From: Ruminococcus sp.
GTDB lineage: Bacteria > Bacillota_A > Clostridia > Oscillospirales > Ruminococcaceae
DNA length: 21,932 bases
Direction of reading: 5' to 3'
Assembly (NCBI RefSeq): GCF_024684275.1
Contig: NZ_JAIKXF010000007.1
Span: 1 to 21,932, forward strand
The notes under the pieces are model-generated. The model worked only from the letters and a program-made list of their open reading frames with translations. It was not told where the DNA came from and did no database searches. Shown one piece after another: positions 13,960-21,928 of the stretch; positions within the stretch are counted from its first letter, which is position 1; each line of letters opens with the position of its first letter. The position numbers and the translations under genes were made by a program.

Positions 13960-15264
13960 TTAAACAGCAGCCTTATCGCTTTCGGGCTTTGTTTCCTCAG
14001 CCTTGTCAGGCACGCTTACCTTTTCGATATCAGCGCCCAGCGCACGAAGCTTGCCCTCCATGCAGTCATAGCCTCTCTCGATATGGTAAATATCCTCTAT
14101 CTCGGTGACGCCGCTTGCAGCCAGACCTGCGATTATCAGGGCTGCGCCTGCTCTCAGGTCACAAGCCTTTACGGGAGCTCCCATAAGCTTGCCTGTACCC
14201 TCGATAAGAGCGACCTTTCCGTTTACTGTTATATCTGCGCCCATTCTTCTGAGCTCATCAACATAGCGGAAACGCTGTTCCCAGATATTCTCGGTGATAA
14301 TGCTTGTACCCTCTGCAAGACAGAGAAGCGTAGCTATCTGAGACTGCATATCAGTAGGGAATCCGGGGTGCGGAGCAGTCTTGATATTGGTCTTTACAAG
14401 AGGACCGTCCACCCATACTCTGATACTGTCGTCGAACTGTTCTATGTTCACGCCGATCTTTTCAAGCTTCTTTGTGATCGACTCAAGATGCTTTGGTATA
14501 ACGTTCTTTATGAGGACATCGCCCTTTGTAGCGGCAACTGCCACCATGAAGGTGCCTGCCTCAATCTGATCGGGAATGACCGCATAGGTAGTACCGTGAA
14601 GGTGCTCGACGCCTCTTATCTTGATAACGTCTGTACCTGCGCCCATGATGTTTGCGCCCATAGAGTTGAGGAAGTTTGCAAGGTCAACGATATGCGGCTC
14701 CTTAGCAGCATTCTCGATAACGGTAAGTCCCTCAGCCTTTACAGCCGCAAGCATAGCGTTCATAGTAGCTCCGACGGTAACAACGTCGAAGAATATCTGA
14801 TTGCCGCTGAGCTTATTTGCGGTAAGGTCTATCATGCCCTGACTGAGGCTGTAGTTAGCACCGAGAGCTGTGAAAGCCTTTAAATGCTGATCTATCGGGC
14901 GGTCACCCAATGGACATCCTCCGGGCATAGAAACTCTTGCCTTATTGAATTTTCCGAGGAGTGCTCCCAGGAAGTAATATGAAGCGCGCATTCTTCTTGC
15001 ATACTCATAGGGTACGCAGAACTTATCTATTGTAGTAGGATCGATCCTGTAGGCGTCCTTGCCTATATTCTCGACCTTTGCACCCATTTCCTTGAGGATC
15101 TGGATACATATTCTGACATCGCTGATGTAGGGTACATTTTCTACGATACATGGTTCATCTGAAAGAATAACTGCGGGAAGAATAGCTACAGCCGCATTCT
15201 TGGCACCGCTTATTGTGACTTCACCCTCAAGGCGTCTTCCGCCTTTTACAACAAACTTATCCAA
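13960..15264 (-). CDS. murA: UDP-N-acetylglucosamine 1-carboxyvinyltransferase (MurA)
   Basis: A 434-residue enolpyruvyl transferase that moves the enolpyruvyl group of PEP to UDP-GlcNAc, the first committed step of peptidoglycan synthesis in the cytoplasm. Seen: KGGRRLEGEVTISGAKNAA at the N-terminus with the catalytic Lys-Asn pair, RRMRASYYF (90-98), and the active-site Cys in PGGCPLGDRPIDQH (C117). Because Cys is kept, fosfomycin sensitivity is expected. The GGCPLGDRP form is common among clostridial MurA variants. A polar tail (DKAEETKPESDKAAV) extends past the enzyme core. The start codon is TTG, supported by AAGGAG 9 nt upstream and by exact agreement with the family N-terminus. It lies 109 bp after the cyclophilin lipoprotein gene without a clear terminator, so partial cotranscription is possible. 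Confidence 0.94.
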   Translation of the reverse strand: MDKFVVKGGRRLEGEVTISGAKNAAVAILPAVILSDEPCIVENVPYISDVRICIQILKEMGAKVENIGKDAYRIDPTTIDKFCVPYEYARRMRASYYFLGALLGKFNKARVSMPGGCPLGDRPIDQHLKAFTALGANYSLSQGMIDLTANKLSGNQIFFDVVTVGATMNAMLAAVKAEGLTVIENAAKEPHIVDLANFLNSMGANIMGAGTDVIKIRGVEHLHGTTYAVIPDQIEAGTFMVAVAATKGDVLIKNVIPKHLESITKKLEKIGVNIEQFDDSIRVWVDGPLVKTNIKTAPHPGFPTDMQSQIATLLCLAEGTSIITENIWEQRFRYVDELRRMGADITVNGKVALIEGTGKLMGAPVKACDLRAGAALIIAGLAASGVTEIEDIYHIERGYDCMEGKLRALGADIEKVSVPDKAEETKPESDKAAV

Positions 15265-15373
15265 ATATTTTCTCTCCTTATTTTTCGGGTATCTTTATCT
15301 TTTCCCGAATTTCTTTCTTTTGTTCCTCGGCATGATACGCCGATAATTCACACAATTTGGTATTCAGCTAAGA

Positions 15374-16888
15374 TCAATTTTTATCATAATCGGAAATATC
15401 AAAGCGAACAGGCTCGTCCTTATATTCCGAAACCTTAACGTACTCTATAGTAACGTCCTTAGTCGGCTTATCACCTTCGCCCACCTCAACGTTCTGGACA
15501 TCGAAAACGATGTCAAGTCCGTCGAATACCTGACCGAAGATAGTATAGCTTCCGTCAAGCCACGGTGCACCGCCGTTTTTGGAATAAATTTCCTTTTCGT
15601 TTTCGGTAAAGAAGTAACCGCTGTCCTCCAGCTGTTTTATCTGGTCGCCGTCATACTTCTGACCTGTAACGATATAGAACTGGCTTCCGCTTGAAGCAGT
15701 CGAGCCGCTGTTTGCGTATGCAACAGCGCCTGCGGCGTGGATAAGATGGGAATCTGTACCGTCGTCAAAGCCCTTTTCGTATATGGACTCACCGCCTGTA
15801 CCGTCGCCCTTAGGATCGCCGCCCTGTATCATGAAATCCTTGATAACTCTGTGGAATGTAAGGCCGTCATAATAGCCCTTTTCGGCGTGTTCCAAAAAGC
15901 TTGGAACGCCCTTTTCGGCAAACTCGGGGAAGAGCTTGATCTTTATCTCTCCGTCATAGCCCTTGAGCTTCATGGAAACGATCTTTTCGCCCTTTCTCGG
16001 AGCTGTGAAGTTAGCTATTGAGATATTCTCCTTGCCAGTAGCCTGTCTGATAGCTTCGCCGTCTATCTCGTCGTATTCGTCGAGATACCAGTGTATCTCC
16101 TCGCCGTTATACTCGCCTACAGTAACCGAATCCACGATAACATCTCTGAACGGCATACTGCTCTGAGCATCGACTGCTACGTTCTGTATCTTGAATATAA
16201 CATCGAGTCCGTCGATGACCTGACCGAAAACGGTGTAATTGCCGTCAAGCCACGGAGCACCGCCGACCTTTTTATATATAGCCTTTGCGTTGTCGGAGAA
16301 AGCATAGCCTGCCGCCGCAAAGTCCGAGAAATTCTCATCTGTGGGGACTGTACCTGTTACCACATAGAACTGGCTTCCGTCAGTAGAGGTACCGCCGCTG
16401 TTTGCATAAGCAAGAGCACCTGCACAGTGGATAAGGTGGGGATCAGTACCGCCGTCGAACTTTCCGCCCCAGATACTTTCGCCGCCCATGCCTGTGCCTT
16501 CGGGATCGCCGCCCTGTATCATGAAGTCCTTGATGACTCTGTGGAACTTGAGTCCGTCGTAGTAACCCTTTTTAGCCAGCTCGACGAAGTTTTCAACGCC
16601 CTTGTCCGCATATTCGGGGAAGAGCCTGAACTTTACCGCACCATAATCCTTGATATTCATAGTAACTATGGTATCGCCCTTCTGTGGAGCTGTAAAATTT
16701 GCTATATCAACATTTTCTGCTGTAAGAGGCTCTGTTGACGCCTCTGTGGTATCTGTCCCTGAGGAACTCGTCGTACCAGAGGTGTTTGAAGCGGAACTGC
16801 CGCTTTCCTTGTTATCCTTGCCGCATGATGTAACGGCAGAGAACACCAGAGCTGTGCAGAAAATACCTGCAAGAATTCTTCTAAACAT
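15374..16888 (-). CDS. Lipoprotein with two tandem cyclophilin-type peptidyl-prolyl isomerase domains
   Basis: A 504-residue extracytoplasmic lipoprotein. The signal peptide ends in a lipobox-like VTSC (C22), followed by a Ser/Thr/Gly linker (30-55). Two cyclophilin domains follow (about 64-260 and 294-490), clear duplicates of each other. Both keep the catalytic FHRVIKDFMIQGGDP motif, with Arg at 117 and 347 and Gln at 125 and 355, and also GSQFY (171-175, 401-405). Both domains should therefore be active in folding of exported proteins at Xaa-Pro bonds. The ATG at 16888 has AAGGAG about 7 nt upstream; the longer open frame to 16993 would run through the promoter at 16932-16960 and is rejected. 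Most bacterial cyclophilins have one domain. Confidence 0.9.
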   Translation of the reverse strand: MFRRILAGIFCTALVFSAVTSCGKDNKESGSSASNTSGTTSSSGTDTTEASTEPLTAENVDIANFTAPQKGDTIVTMNIKDYGAVKFRLFPEYADKGVENFVELAKKGYYDGLKFHRVIKDFMIQGGDPEGTGMGGESIWGGKFDGGTDPHLIHCAGALAYANSGGTSTDGSQFYVVTGTVPTDENFSDFAAAGYAFSDNAKAIYKKVGGAPWLDGNYTVFGQVIDGLDVIFKIQNVAVDAQSSMPFRDVIVDSVTVGEYNGEEIHWYLDEYDEIDGEAIRQATGKENISIANFTAPRKGEKIVSMKLKGYDGEIKIKLFPEFAEKGVPSFLEHAEKGYYDGLTFHRVIKDFMIQGGDPKGDGTGGESIYEKGFDDGTDSHLIHAAGAVAYANSGSTASSGSQFYIVTGQKYDGDQIKQLEDSGYFFTENEKEIYSKNGGAPWLDGSYTIFGQVFDGLDIVFDVQNVEVGEGDKPTKDVTIEYVKVSEYKDEPVRFDISDYDKN

Positions 16889-16931
16889 GATTTCACTCCT
16901 TGAAAACGTGAAACTATACTTCAACTTATAT

Positions 16932-16960
16932 ATTATACACCACAAAAAACGTTTTGTAAA
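16932..16960 (-). promoter_or_regulatory. Promoter of the two-domain cyclophilin gene
   Basis: Minus strand: TTTACA (16960-16955), 17-bp spacer, TATAAT (16937-16932), about 45 nt before the ATG. Confidence 0.8.
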
Positions 16961-17043
16961 GAGTTTTCGCAATTTTTTGTATTTTTCAGACAAACAGAGC
17001 AGTTAAAACATGGTGATTTATTCTGAAAATCAACGGTATACTG

Positions 17044-17850
17044 TTATTTCTCAGCCTCTGCCTTTGCTTCCTCAGCAGCGGAATAGGTGCCTATAACAAC
17101 AGATTTTATCTTCACGTCCTGCACAGGGACTTTATAAGCGCCCATCTCCTGTACTTCGAGGCTTGCCAGCTTCTCTACCACGTCCATGCCCTTATATGTC
17201 TGACCGATCACAGTCATCTGCTGAGAGAAATTCGGAACGCCGCCATGCTCGATAAAGGCATCTGCCAGCTTTTCGCTTTCTGAGTAGTCTCTGATCTCCT
17301 GCTTGAACTCGTCGCTGAACTCCACTGTATTCAGTGTCATAAAGCGGCTTCCGTTATAATATGTGCCGCCGCCGAGAATTTTCTGCTTAAAGCTTCTTTC
17401 AAAAGTGGTATTCATTGCCAAAACAGCACCCTTGAATGGCCACAGGTCCTGATGAAGCTCTCTCTCGACCAGCTCATGGGAATTATCATTAGCATTGCCG
17501 TTTTTATTGGGAGCACCTGCTGCTGAGTAAACTCCGCTGTCCGAATGGAAAATATAGGTGCCGTTATAATAGCCCTGCTTTGCCAGCTCTGTAAAGTTAG
17601 CGACCGCATTCGGGGAATACTGCGGATAGAGCACGAATCGGTATTCGCCAAGAGTAGTATCCACAATAGCGATAGGATCGCCGTCCTTAGGGGGATCGAG
17701 CTGAACCAGCTTCATGGTCTCGGCTTCAATGGTGATGTAGCTGTTATTACGTGCCACAAGGGTGTTCCTGAGCATTATCACCAGTGAGGAAACGCCCATT
17801 ATAAGAGTAAATATCAGCACAAGTCTGACAGCATTGTTCTTTTTAAACAT
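17044..17850 (-). CDS. Membrane-anchored cyclophilin-like protein lacking catalytic residues
   Basis: A 268-residue protein with an N-terminal signal anchor (helix about 8-27, short cytoplasmic MFKKNN) and a cyclophilin-fold domain outside the cell (about 58-256). The family outline is plain: VDTTLGEYRFVLYPQYSPNAVANFTELAKQGYYNG, then GAVLAMN, GSRF and a C-terminal IGQTYKGMDVVEKL. The catalytic segment is not conserved. FHRVIxxFMIQGGDP is replaced by FHSDSGVYSAAGAP (101-114), so the essential Arg is Ser and the Gln is Ala. It probably lacks isomerase activity and may bind proline-containing exported proteins or partners. It ends in an Ala/Glu/Lys tail. The ATG has AAAGGA 7 nt upstream and a consensus promoter. 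It precedes the active two-domain paralogue. Confidence 0.82.
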   Translation of the reverse strand: MFKKNNAVRLVLIFTLIMGVSSLVIMLRNTLVARNNSYITIEAETMKLVQLDPPKDGDPIAIVDTTLGEYRFVLYPQYSPNAVANFTELAKQGYYNGTYIFHSDSGVYSAAGAPNKNGNANDNSHELVERELHQDLWPFKGAVLAMNTTFERSFKQKILGGGTYYNGSRFMTLNTVEFSDEFKQEIRDYSESEKLADAFIEHGGVPNFSQQMTVIGQTYKGMDVVEKLASLEVQEMGAYKVPVQDVKIKSVVIGTYSAAEEAKAEAEK

Positions 17851-17881
17851 AAAATTATCCTTTCAAAAGCATACTGTTTTT

Positions 17882-17910
17882 ATTATACCCAATAAGCCGG
17901 GCTTTGTCAA
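17882..17910 (-). promoter_or_regulatory. Promoter of the degenerate cyclophilin gene
   Basis: Minus strand: TTGACA (17910-17905), 17-bp spacer, TATAAT (17887-17882). Exact consensus in both boxes. Confidence 0.88.
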
Positions 17911-17953
17911 CTATATCGGAGAGCATTGTCCGCCATATATTCTAAATTCTCAA

Positions 17954-17980
17954 TAAAAAAACGGGCTAAAAAGCCCGTTT
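17954..17980 (-). terminator. Terminator of the ybaB-recR transcript
   Basis: On the minus strand AAACGGGCT (17980-17972), a four-base T loop, AGCCCGTTT (17967-17959), then a run of T (to 17954). It begins 2 bp after the recR stop codon. Confidence 0.88.
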
Positions 17981-17981
17981 C

Positions 17982-18584
17982 TTACATATCATTTCGATTT
18001 TCCAGCGCTTTGAACAGCGTCACCTCGTCGGCATATTCAAGTATACCGCCAACAGGAAGTCCGAATGCCAGCCTTGTGACCTTTATGCCCATAGGCTTCA
18101 GCAGACCTGCTATGTACATCGCCGTTGCGTCACCCTCTACAGTGGGATTGGTAGCCATGATGACCTCCTCGACGCCACCCTCGGCTATCCTCGCAAGAAG
18201 CTCCTTGACTCTGAGCTTATCGGGGGTTATGCCGTCCATAGGCGAGAGCAGACCGTGAAGCACATGGTAAACGCCGCCGTACTCTCTTGTACGCTCAAAG
18301 GCTGTAACGTCCTTTGGGTTCTCGACAACGCATATAACGCTCCTGTCGCGCTCGGGATCGTCGCAGATAGGACAAATATCCCTCTCTGTGAGGTTCTGGC
18401 AGCACTTACAGCAGTGAACGTTTTTCTTTGCGTCGATGAGCGCCTTTGCGAAGTCCTCTACCGCCTCGGTATCCATAGACATTACGTGATACGCAAGTCT
18501 CTGGGCAGATTTCATGCCGATACCGGGAAGCGACGCGAACTTCTCCGCCAGTATGACCAGCGGCAGCGCGTTATGATCCGCCAT
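17982..18584 (-). CDS. recR: Recombination mediator RecR
   Basis: A 200-residue protein, standard RecR length. RecR works with RecF/RecO to load RecA at gaps and forms a ring clamp on DNA. Seen: an N-terminal helix-hairpin-helix (KFASLPGIGMKSAQRLA, 15-31), a four-Cys zinc finger (C59, C62, C71, C74), and a TOPRIM domain with VVENPKDVTAFE (86-97) and ATNPTVEGDATAMYI (144-158). The C-terminal VTRLAFGLPVGGILEYADEVTL segment is typical. It lies 5 bp after ybaB. No good ribosome site stands directly before its ATG, so translation is probably coupled to ybaB. Confidence 0.95.
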   Translation of the reverse strand: MADHNALPLVILAEKFASLPGIGMKSAQRLAYHVMSMDTEAVEDFAKALIDAKKNVHCCKCCQNLTERDICPICDDPERDRSVICVVENPKDVTAFERTREYGGVYHVLHGLLSPMDGITPDKLRVKELLARIAEGGVEEVIMATNPTVEGDATAMYIAGLLKPMGIKVTRLAFGLPVGGILEYADEVTLFKALENRNDM

Positions 18585-18589
18585 TTTTA

Positions 18590-18940
18590 TCAGAAAAGAC
18601 CGGGGAGAGATACTCCGCCTGTGATCTTGCTCATTTCTGTCTCTGTAGTAGTCTCAACGTTGTTTATAGCTTCGTTTACAGCGCTGATGATAAGATCCTG
18701 AAGCATATCTATATCCTCGGGGTCAACTACCTCGGGCTTGAGTGTGAGAGACTTGATAGTCTTCTTGCCTGTGATAGTTACCTCAACTGCACCGCCGCCT
18801 GCTGTAGCAGAGAACTCTCTTGCCTCAATATCCTCCTGAAGCTCAGTGATCTGATCCTGCATCTTCTGAGCCTGCTTTATCATCTGGTTCATGTTCTGAG
18901 CGCCGCCGCCGTTGATATTCTTAGGTATTCTTGCTTTCAT
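18590..18940 (-). CDS. ybaB: YbaB/EbfC-family nucleoid-associated protein
   Basis: A 116-residue small DNA-binding protein that dimerises into a tweezer-like shape. Typical features: a Met/Gln-rich coiled start (MNQMIKQAQKMQDQITELQEDI, residues 17-38), the strand pattern FSATAGGGAVEVTITGKKTIKSLTLKPEVV, then DIDMLQDLIISAVNEAI. The extra N-terminal stretch (MKARIPKNINGGGAQN) precedes the usual MNQM start, but AAAGGAG stands about 9 nt before this ATG. It sits between dnaX and recR as in most Firmicutes, but here is separated from dnaX by 305 bp. Confidence 0.93.
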   Translation of the reverse strand: MKARIPKNINGGGAQNMNQMIKQAQKMQDQITELQEDIEAREFSATAGGGAVEVTITGKKTIKSLTLKPEVVDPEDIDMLQDLIISAVNEAINNVETTTETEMSKITGGVSLPGLF

Positions 18941-18975
18941 CTTAAAATTCTCCTTTGAAAATAATAATTCTTAGT

Positions 18976-18984
18976 TTTATATCA
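18976..18984 (-). promoter_or_regulatory. Possible extended -10 promoter for ybaB-recR
   Basis: Minus strand TGATATAAA (18984-18976): an extended -10 with only a poor -35 match upstream. A TTGACA at about 19013-19008 is too far away (26 bp) to pair with it. Confidence 0.35.
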
Positions 18985-19027
18985 AGCAAATTATTCTTGT
19001 TTCAGTCTGTCAATAAACGTATTTTAA

Positions 19028-19185
19028 GGGAACGCCTTCACTTGCAAGGCGTTCCCTCTCAAAAAACAGTCCGCCGGACTGTTTTTTGATTCACCCTTTG
19101 CGAAGCGCCTTCGATATTTGGGCTCTGCCCAAACCCGCCAGAGGCGCTGCCTCTGGACTCTGCCAAAGGAACACAGTCCCTTTGG
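19028..19185. repeat. Cluster of six hairpins between dnaX and ybaB
   Basis: Consecutive inverted repeats: GGGAACGCCTT/AAGGCGTTCCC (19028-19056); AAAAAACAGTCCG/CGGACTGTTTTTT (19061-19087); CGAAG/CTTCG (19101-19113); TTTGGGC/GCCCAAA (19117-19133); CCAGAGGC/GCCTCTGG (19138-19156); CCAAAGG/CCTTTGG (19163-19185). The second is a strong terminator in either direction and probably ends the dnaX transcript. The last four resemble compact intergenic repeat units I associate with Ruminococcus-like genomes. No gene is present; the short open frame there has no ribosome site. Confidence 0.75.
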
Positions 19186-19245
19186 AATCCCTTTCTTAGG
19201 TAAAACCGTTTTTCAAACTGAACCAAATTATATTTGCTTTTAAGC

Positions 19246-20853
19246 TTACTGATTCTCAACAGCCGTTTCTATCTGACTGTCCACAGCCTTTTTTATGAGA
19301 CTTTCCGCAAGGTTTTTCTGCTCTGCAACAGTTGTGGCGCACCTTGCCTTGATTATGAAGCGCTGTCCGAGAACGTTTGTGATAGCCGCTCCCAGAGAAT
19401 TAGCATTCTCCTTGACCTTGAAAAGCTCCATGAAGAAGCGGTTCTGAGCGGTTATAAAGATATAGTTTCCTGCTGTACCTGCAAAGGAGCCGTCAAGGCT
19501 TCCTGCAACGGCAGGATTGATATTCCTGAACTCGTCCAGAACATCGTTCCAGCGCTCACAGGGGATAATATCCTCAGGCTTGAGCTTCTTTATATCTATA
19601 GTGGGGATAATTTTCTCGTCCGCAGGAGCAGCACTTGCCTCAAGCACCTCTCGCTTTTCCTCAGCAGGCTGAACACCTGCCGCAGATCTCGGAACAGTAT
19701 TTATCTTATCCTCCAACTGTTTTATTTTATCATATATTTCAGAATTGTCAATACTTTCCGTCGTATTCTTTACATTTCCGCAAAGCTTTATGAGTGACAT
19801 CTCGAACTCAACACGCTTGTTCATAGCCCTCTGCATACGCTCGCGGCACTCCTGTAAGGCTGATAGCCTGTCCATGACTGTGGGCAGGTCAGACTTATCC
19901 GCAACAGCCTTTAGTCTTTCAAGCTCATCAGGCATACAAACTATGAGCTTATCCGCCGTATCGGGGGAAGCCTTTATGAGCATGACATTTCTCAGCTGAG
20001 TTATAAGCTCCTCGCAGAGCCTTGTGAGGTCCTTTGACATATCGTAGAGGTCTGCGGTTATGGAAAGTGCCTTTGGGGTATCAGAGTCCGATACCGCGTC
20101 AAGCATATCATAGAGATAGTCTCTGCCTGCGATACCTGCGGCATTTGAAACAGCCTCGGCATTTATGGTCTCTGCGCATACCGAGCACTGGTCAAGAAGG
20201 GATACCGCGTCACGCATACCGCCGTCGGCAAGCTTTGCTATCATAGCCGCTCCGTCCTCAGTGAGGTCCAAGTCCTCCTGCTGAGCGATATAGCTTATTC
20301 TGGCGGCGATGTCCTCCGCCTTTATCCTGCGGAAATCGTAGCGCTGACAGCGTGAAACGATTGTTGCAGGGACCTTGTGTATCTCGGTGGTGGCGAGAAT
20401 GAATTTCACATACGGGGGCGGCTCCTCCATAATTTTCAGCAGGGCGTTGAATGCGCCCGGCGAGAGCATATGCACCTCGTCTATGATGTATATTTTATAT
20501 GTGCCGCGCTCGGGAGTATAAACTGCCGCATCGCGCAGGTCACGGATATTGTCAACGCCGTTGTTAGAAGCCGCATCTATCTCAACTATATCGGTAAGAG
20601 CTCCGCTGTCTGCGTCGCGGCAGATGTCGCATTCGAGGCAGGGATTGCCGTTCTTCATATTTCGGCAGTTCACAGCTTTTGCAAGGATACGGGCACAGGT
20701 AGTCTTACCTGTACCGCGTGAGCCTGTGAAAAGGTATGCATGGGCGGTCTTTCCGCTGATTATCTGGTTTTTCAGAGCTTCTGTGGTGTATTGCTGAGAT
20801 ATGACGTCATCAAAGGTCATAGGACGCCATTTGCGGTAAAGAGCCTTATACAC
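19246..20853 (-). CDS. dnaX: DNA polymerase III subunit gamma/tau (DnaX)
   Basis: A 535-residue AAA+ clamp-loader subunit. Seen: the N-terminal YKALYRKWRPMTFDDVI signature, Walker A GSRGTGKT (44-51), a four-Cys zinc site (C63, C72, C75, C78), Walker B with DEVH (125-128) and the SRC sensor motif (167-169). The clamp-loader collar extends to about 360, then a low-complexity linker (about 370-425) and a C-terminal tau-like domain. The start is GTG at 20853, with AGGAGG 7 nt upstream; the protein begins exactly where the family does. That ribosome site overlaps the stop codon of the TPR gene, implying coupled translation. Confidence 0.95.
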   Translation of the reverse strand: MYKALYRKWRPMTFDDVISQQYTTEALKNQIISGKTAHAYLFTGSRGTGKTTCARILAKAVNCRNMKNGNPCLECDICRDADSGALTDIVEIDAASNNGVDNIRDLRDAAVYTPERGTYKIYIIDEVHMLSPGAFNALLKIMEEPPPYVKFILATTEIHKVPATIVSRCQRYDFRRIKAEDIAARISYIAQQEDLDLTEDGAAMIAKLADGGMRDAVSLLDQCSVCAETINAEAVSNAAGIAGRDYLYDMLDAVSDSDTPKALSITADLYDMSKDLTRLCEELITQLRNVMLIKASPDTADKLIVCMPDELERLKAVADKSDLPTVMDRLSALQECRERMQRAMNKRVEFEMSLIKLCGNVKNTTESIDNSEIYDKIKQLEDKINTVPRSAAGVQPAEEKREVLEASAAPADEKIIPTIDIKKLKPEDIIPCERWNDVLDEFRNINPAVAGSLDGSFAGTAGNYIFITAQNRFFMELFKVKENANSLGAAITNVLGQRFIIKARCATTVAEQKNLAESLIKKAVDSQIETAVENQ

Positions 20854-20866
20854 AGCCTTTCCTCCT

Positions 20867-21760
20867 TTACAGTTTTTTTATGAATTCGTCCTTTTGCAGG
20901 GCTACTGTTCCCTTGTAGTACTTCATAAAGTCTACGGGATTTTCGATATTATGGACTATCGCCAGCTTATACAGTCTTTCGGCTTCCTCATAGTGCCCGA
21001 GGAGCACATTTGCGATAGCTGCGCCTCCGAGGGCATTTGCGTAGTCCTCGTGCCGCTCAATCGAGTCATTGAACCATTTCAGAGCGGTCTCGCCGTCGTA
21101 TTCTTTAAGATAGACGTTGCCCATTTCACATCTGAGCTTGCTGTGATATTTGTAGCCGTCCTCCTCCATAAGGCTCTCATAGATAGCCGCAGCGCGCTTG
21201 GGATCTCCGTTTATGGAGTAGCACCTTGCTATGAAAATAGGCAGCTCAGGGATATAGAATCCGTTCTCCTGAGCGTTTTTATAGCATATTATAGCATTGG
21301 GGTAAGCATCAAGTATATCGTAGCACCGTCCGCGATAGAACTCATTTACGGCAGTTTCCTGCTTGGAAAGTCCGTTTTCCTCTCTGCCGAGGTCTGTGAA
21401 AGCCTCAAGAGCCATACGGAAATTGTTCTTGTGAAAGAGGTTCAGACCTTTCTCAAAGCGCCTTGATTTGCGGTTTATCCCTGTAAAAGCATTGCCGATG
21501 AGATCGTCGTCGAACTGGTGGAATATGCTCCTTTTGAATCTTATTATCTCAAAAAACGAAAATGAGATCCATTGCAAGAGAAAAATGACCGCCATATACA
21601 TAGAAACAACTGAAAAGGTCACTTCCTGCTCACCGAAAAATATCATCGCGGTAAATATTATCAAGGATAATACAAAGGAGACTGCAAGAGCCTTCGGGAT
21701 ACTGCGCCAGAAACACAGCAGGACGCGCCTTGTCCGTGCTGCAAGAATGGAACGGAACAT
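20867..21760 (-). CDS. Two-helix membrane protein with tetratricopeptide (TPR) repeats
   Basis: A 297-residue protein. A basic N-terminus (MFRSILAARTRR) is followed by two membrane helices (about 24-43 and 50-72). A cytoplasmic part from about 98 is built of helix pairs of TPR type, for example KGLNLFHKNNFRMALEAFTDL, AVNEFYRGRCYDILDAYPNAIICY and ALGGAAIANVLLGHYEEAERLYKLAI. TPRs bind protein partners; the partner is unknown. The ATG at 21760 is chosen because a run of G (AGGGGGG) is 6 nt upstream. The open frame continues to 21898, but that extension lies inside the SRP RNA and is not coding. Its stop overlaps the dnaX ribosome site. I know of no standard role for such a gene between the SRP RNA and dnaX. 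Confidence 0.82.
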   Translation of the reverse strand: MFRSILAARTRRVLLCFWRSIPKALAVSFVLSLIIFTAMIFFGEQEVTFSVVSMYMAVIFLLQWISFSFFEIIRFKRSIFHQFDDDLIGNAFTGINRKSRRFEKGLNLFHKNNFRMALEAFTDLGREENGLSKQETAVNEFYRGRCYDILDAYPNAIICYKNAQENGFYIPELPIFIARCYSINGDPKRAAAIYESLMEEDGYKYHSKLRCEMGNVYLKEYDGETALKWFNDSIERHEDYANALGGAAIANVLLGHYEEAERLYKLAIVHNIENPVDFMKYYKGTVALQKDEFIKKL

Positions 21761-21783
21761 TCTTATCCCCCCTATCAAAGAAA

Positions 21784-21913
21784 AATTCCGGAACATAGAT
21801 GTGCAGGCTTGCTGCGGCACACAACACGCACCGCTTAATGCTGCTCGGTCTCCCGCCTGACATGGTTCACGGGGTCTTGTTGCACAGGGCCCACACATCT
21901 ATATTTCGGAATT
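21784..21913 (-). ncRNA. ffs: Signal recognition particle RNA (4.5S-like, short form)
   Basis: The RNA scaffold of the SRP, which binds Ffh and targets nascent membrane and secreted proteins. On the minus strand the conserved M-domain binding core is plain: ACCATGTCAGG (GTCAGG at 21861-21856), hairpin CGG-GAGA-CCG (21855-21846), and AGCAGCATTAAGCGG (AGCAGC at 21845-21840). GAGA is a GNRA tetraloop in place of the common GGAA. Outer helices confirm it: ATAGATGTG pairs with CACATCTAT, and AATTCCG-type ends (21784-21790 and 21907-21913) close the molecule. A run of T follows the 3' end like a terminator. At about 130 nt it is a single long hairpin without the Alu domain of the roughly 270-nt Bacillus form. 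Its position upstream of dnaX matches Bacillus (scr-dnaX-yaaK-recR). Confidence 0.88.
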
Positions 21914-21922
21914 TCACACCCG

Positions 21923-21928
21923 TTTATA
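21923..21928 (-). promoter_or_regulatory. -10 box of the SRP RNA promoter
   Basis: TATAAA on the minus strand (21928-21923), about 7 nt before the predicted RNA 5' end near 21914-21916. The -35 box would lie outside the window. Confidence 0.6.

Noticed and set aside
13939..14883. 314-codon open frame on the + strand
   Set aside because: It lies wholly antisense to murA, whose protein is unmistakable. It has no ribosome site or promoter.
19059..19259. 66-codon minus-strand open frame
   Set aside because: It runs through the hairpin cluster and has no ribosome site; its peptide looks like the spurious products often predicted from such repeats.
19288..19294. A AAA AAG slippery heptamer in dnaX (minus strand)
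   Set aside because: It falls at about residues 520-522 of 535, so a -1 shift would change only the last few residues and could not make a gamma-type truncated subunit.
21761..21898. 46-residue N-terminal extension of the TPR protein
   Set aside because: The DNA encodes the SRP RNA there; the ATG at 21760 has its own ribosome site and the extension is Cys/Pro-rich noise.
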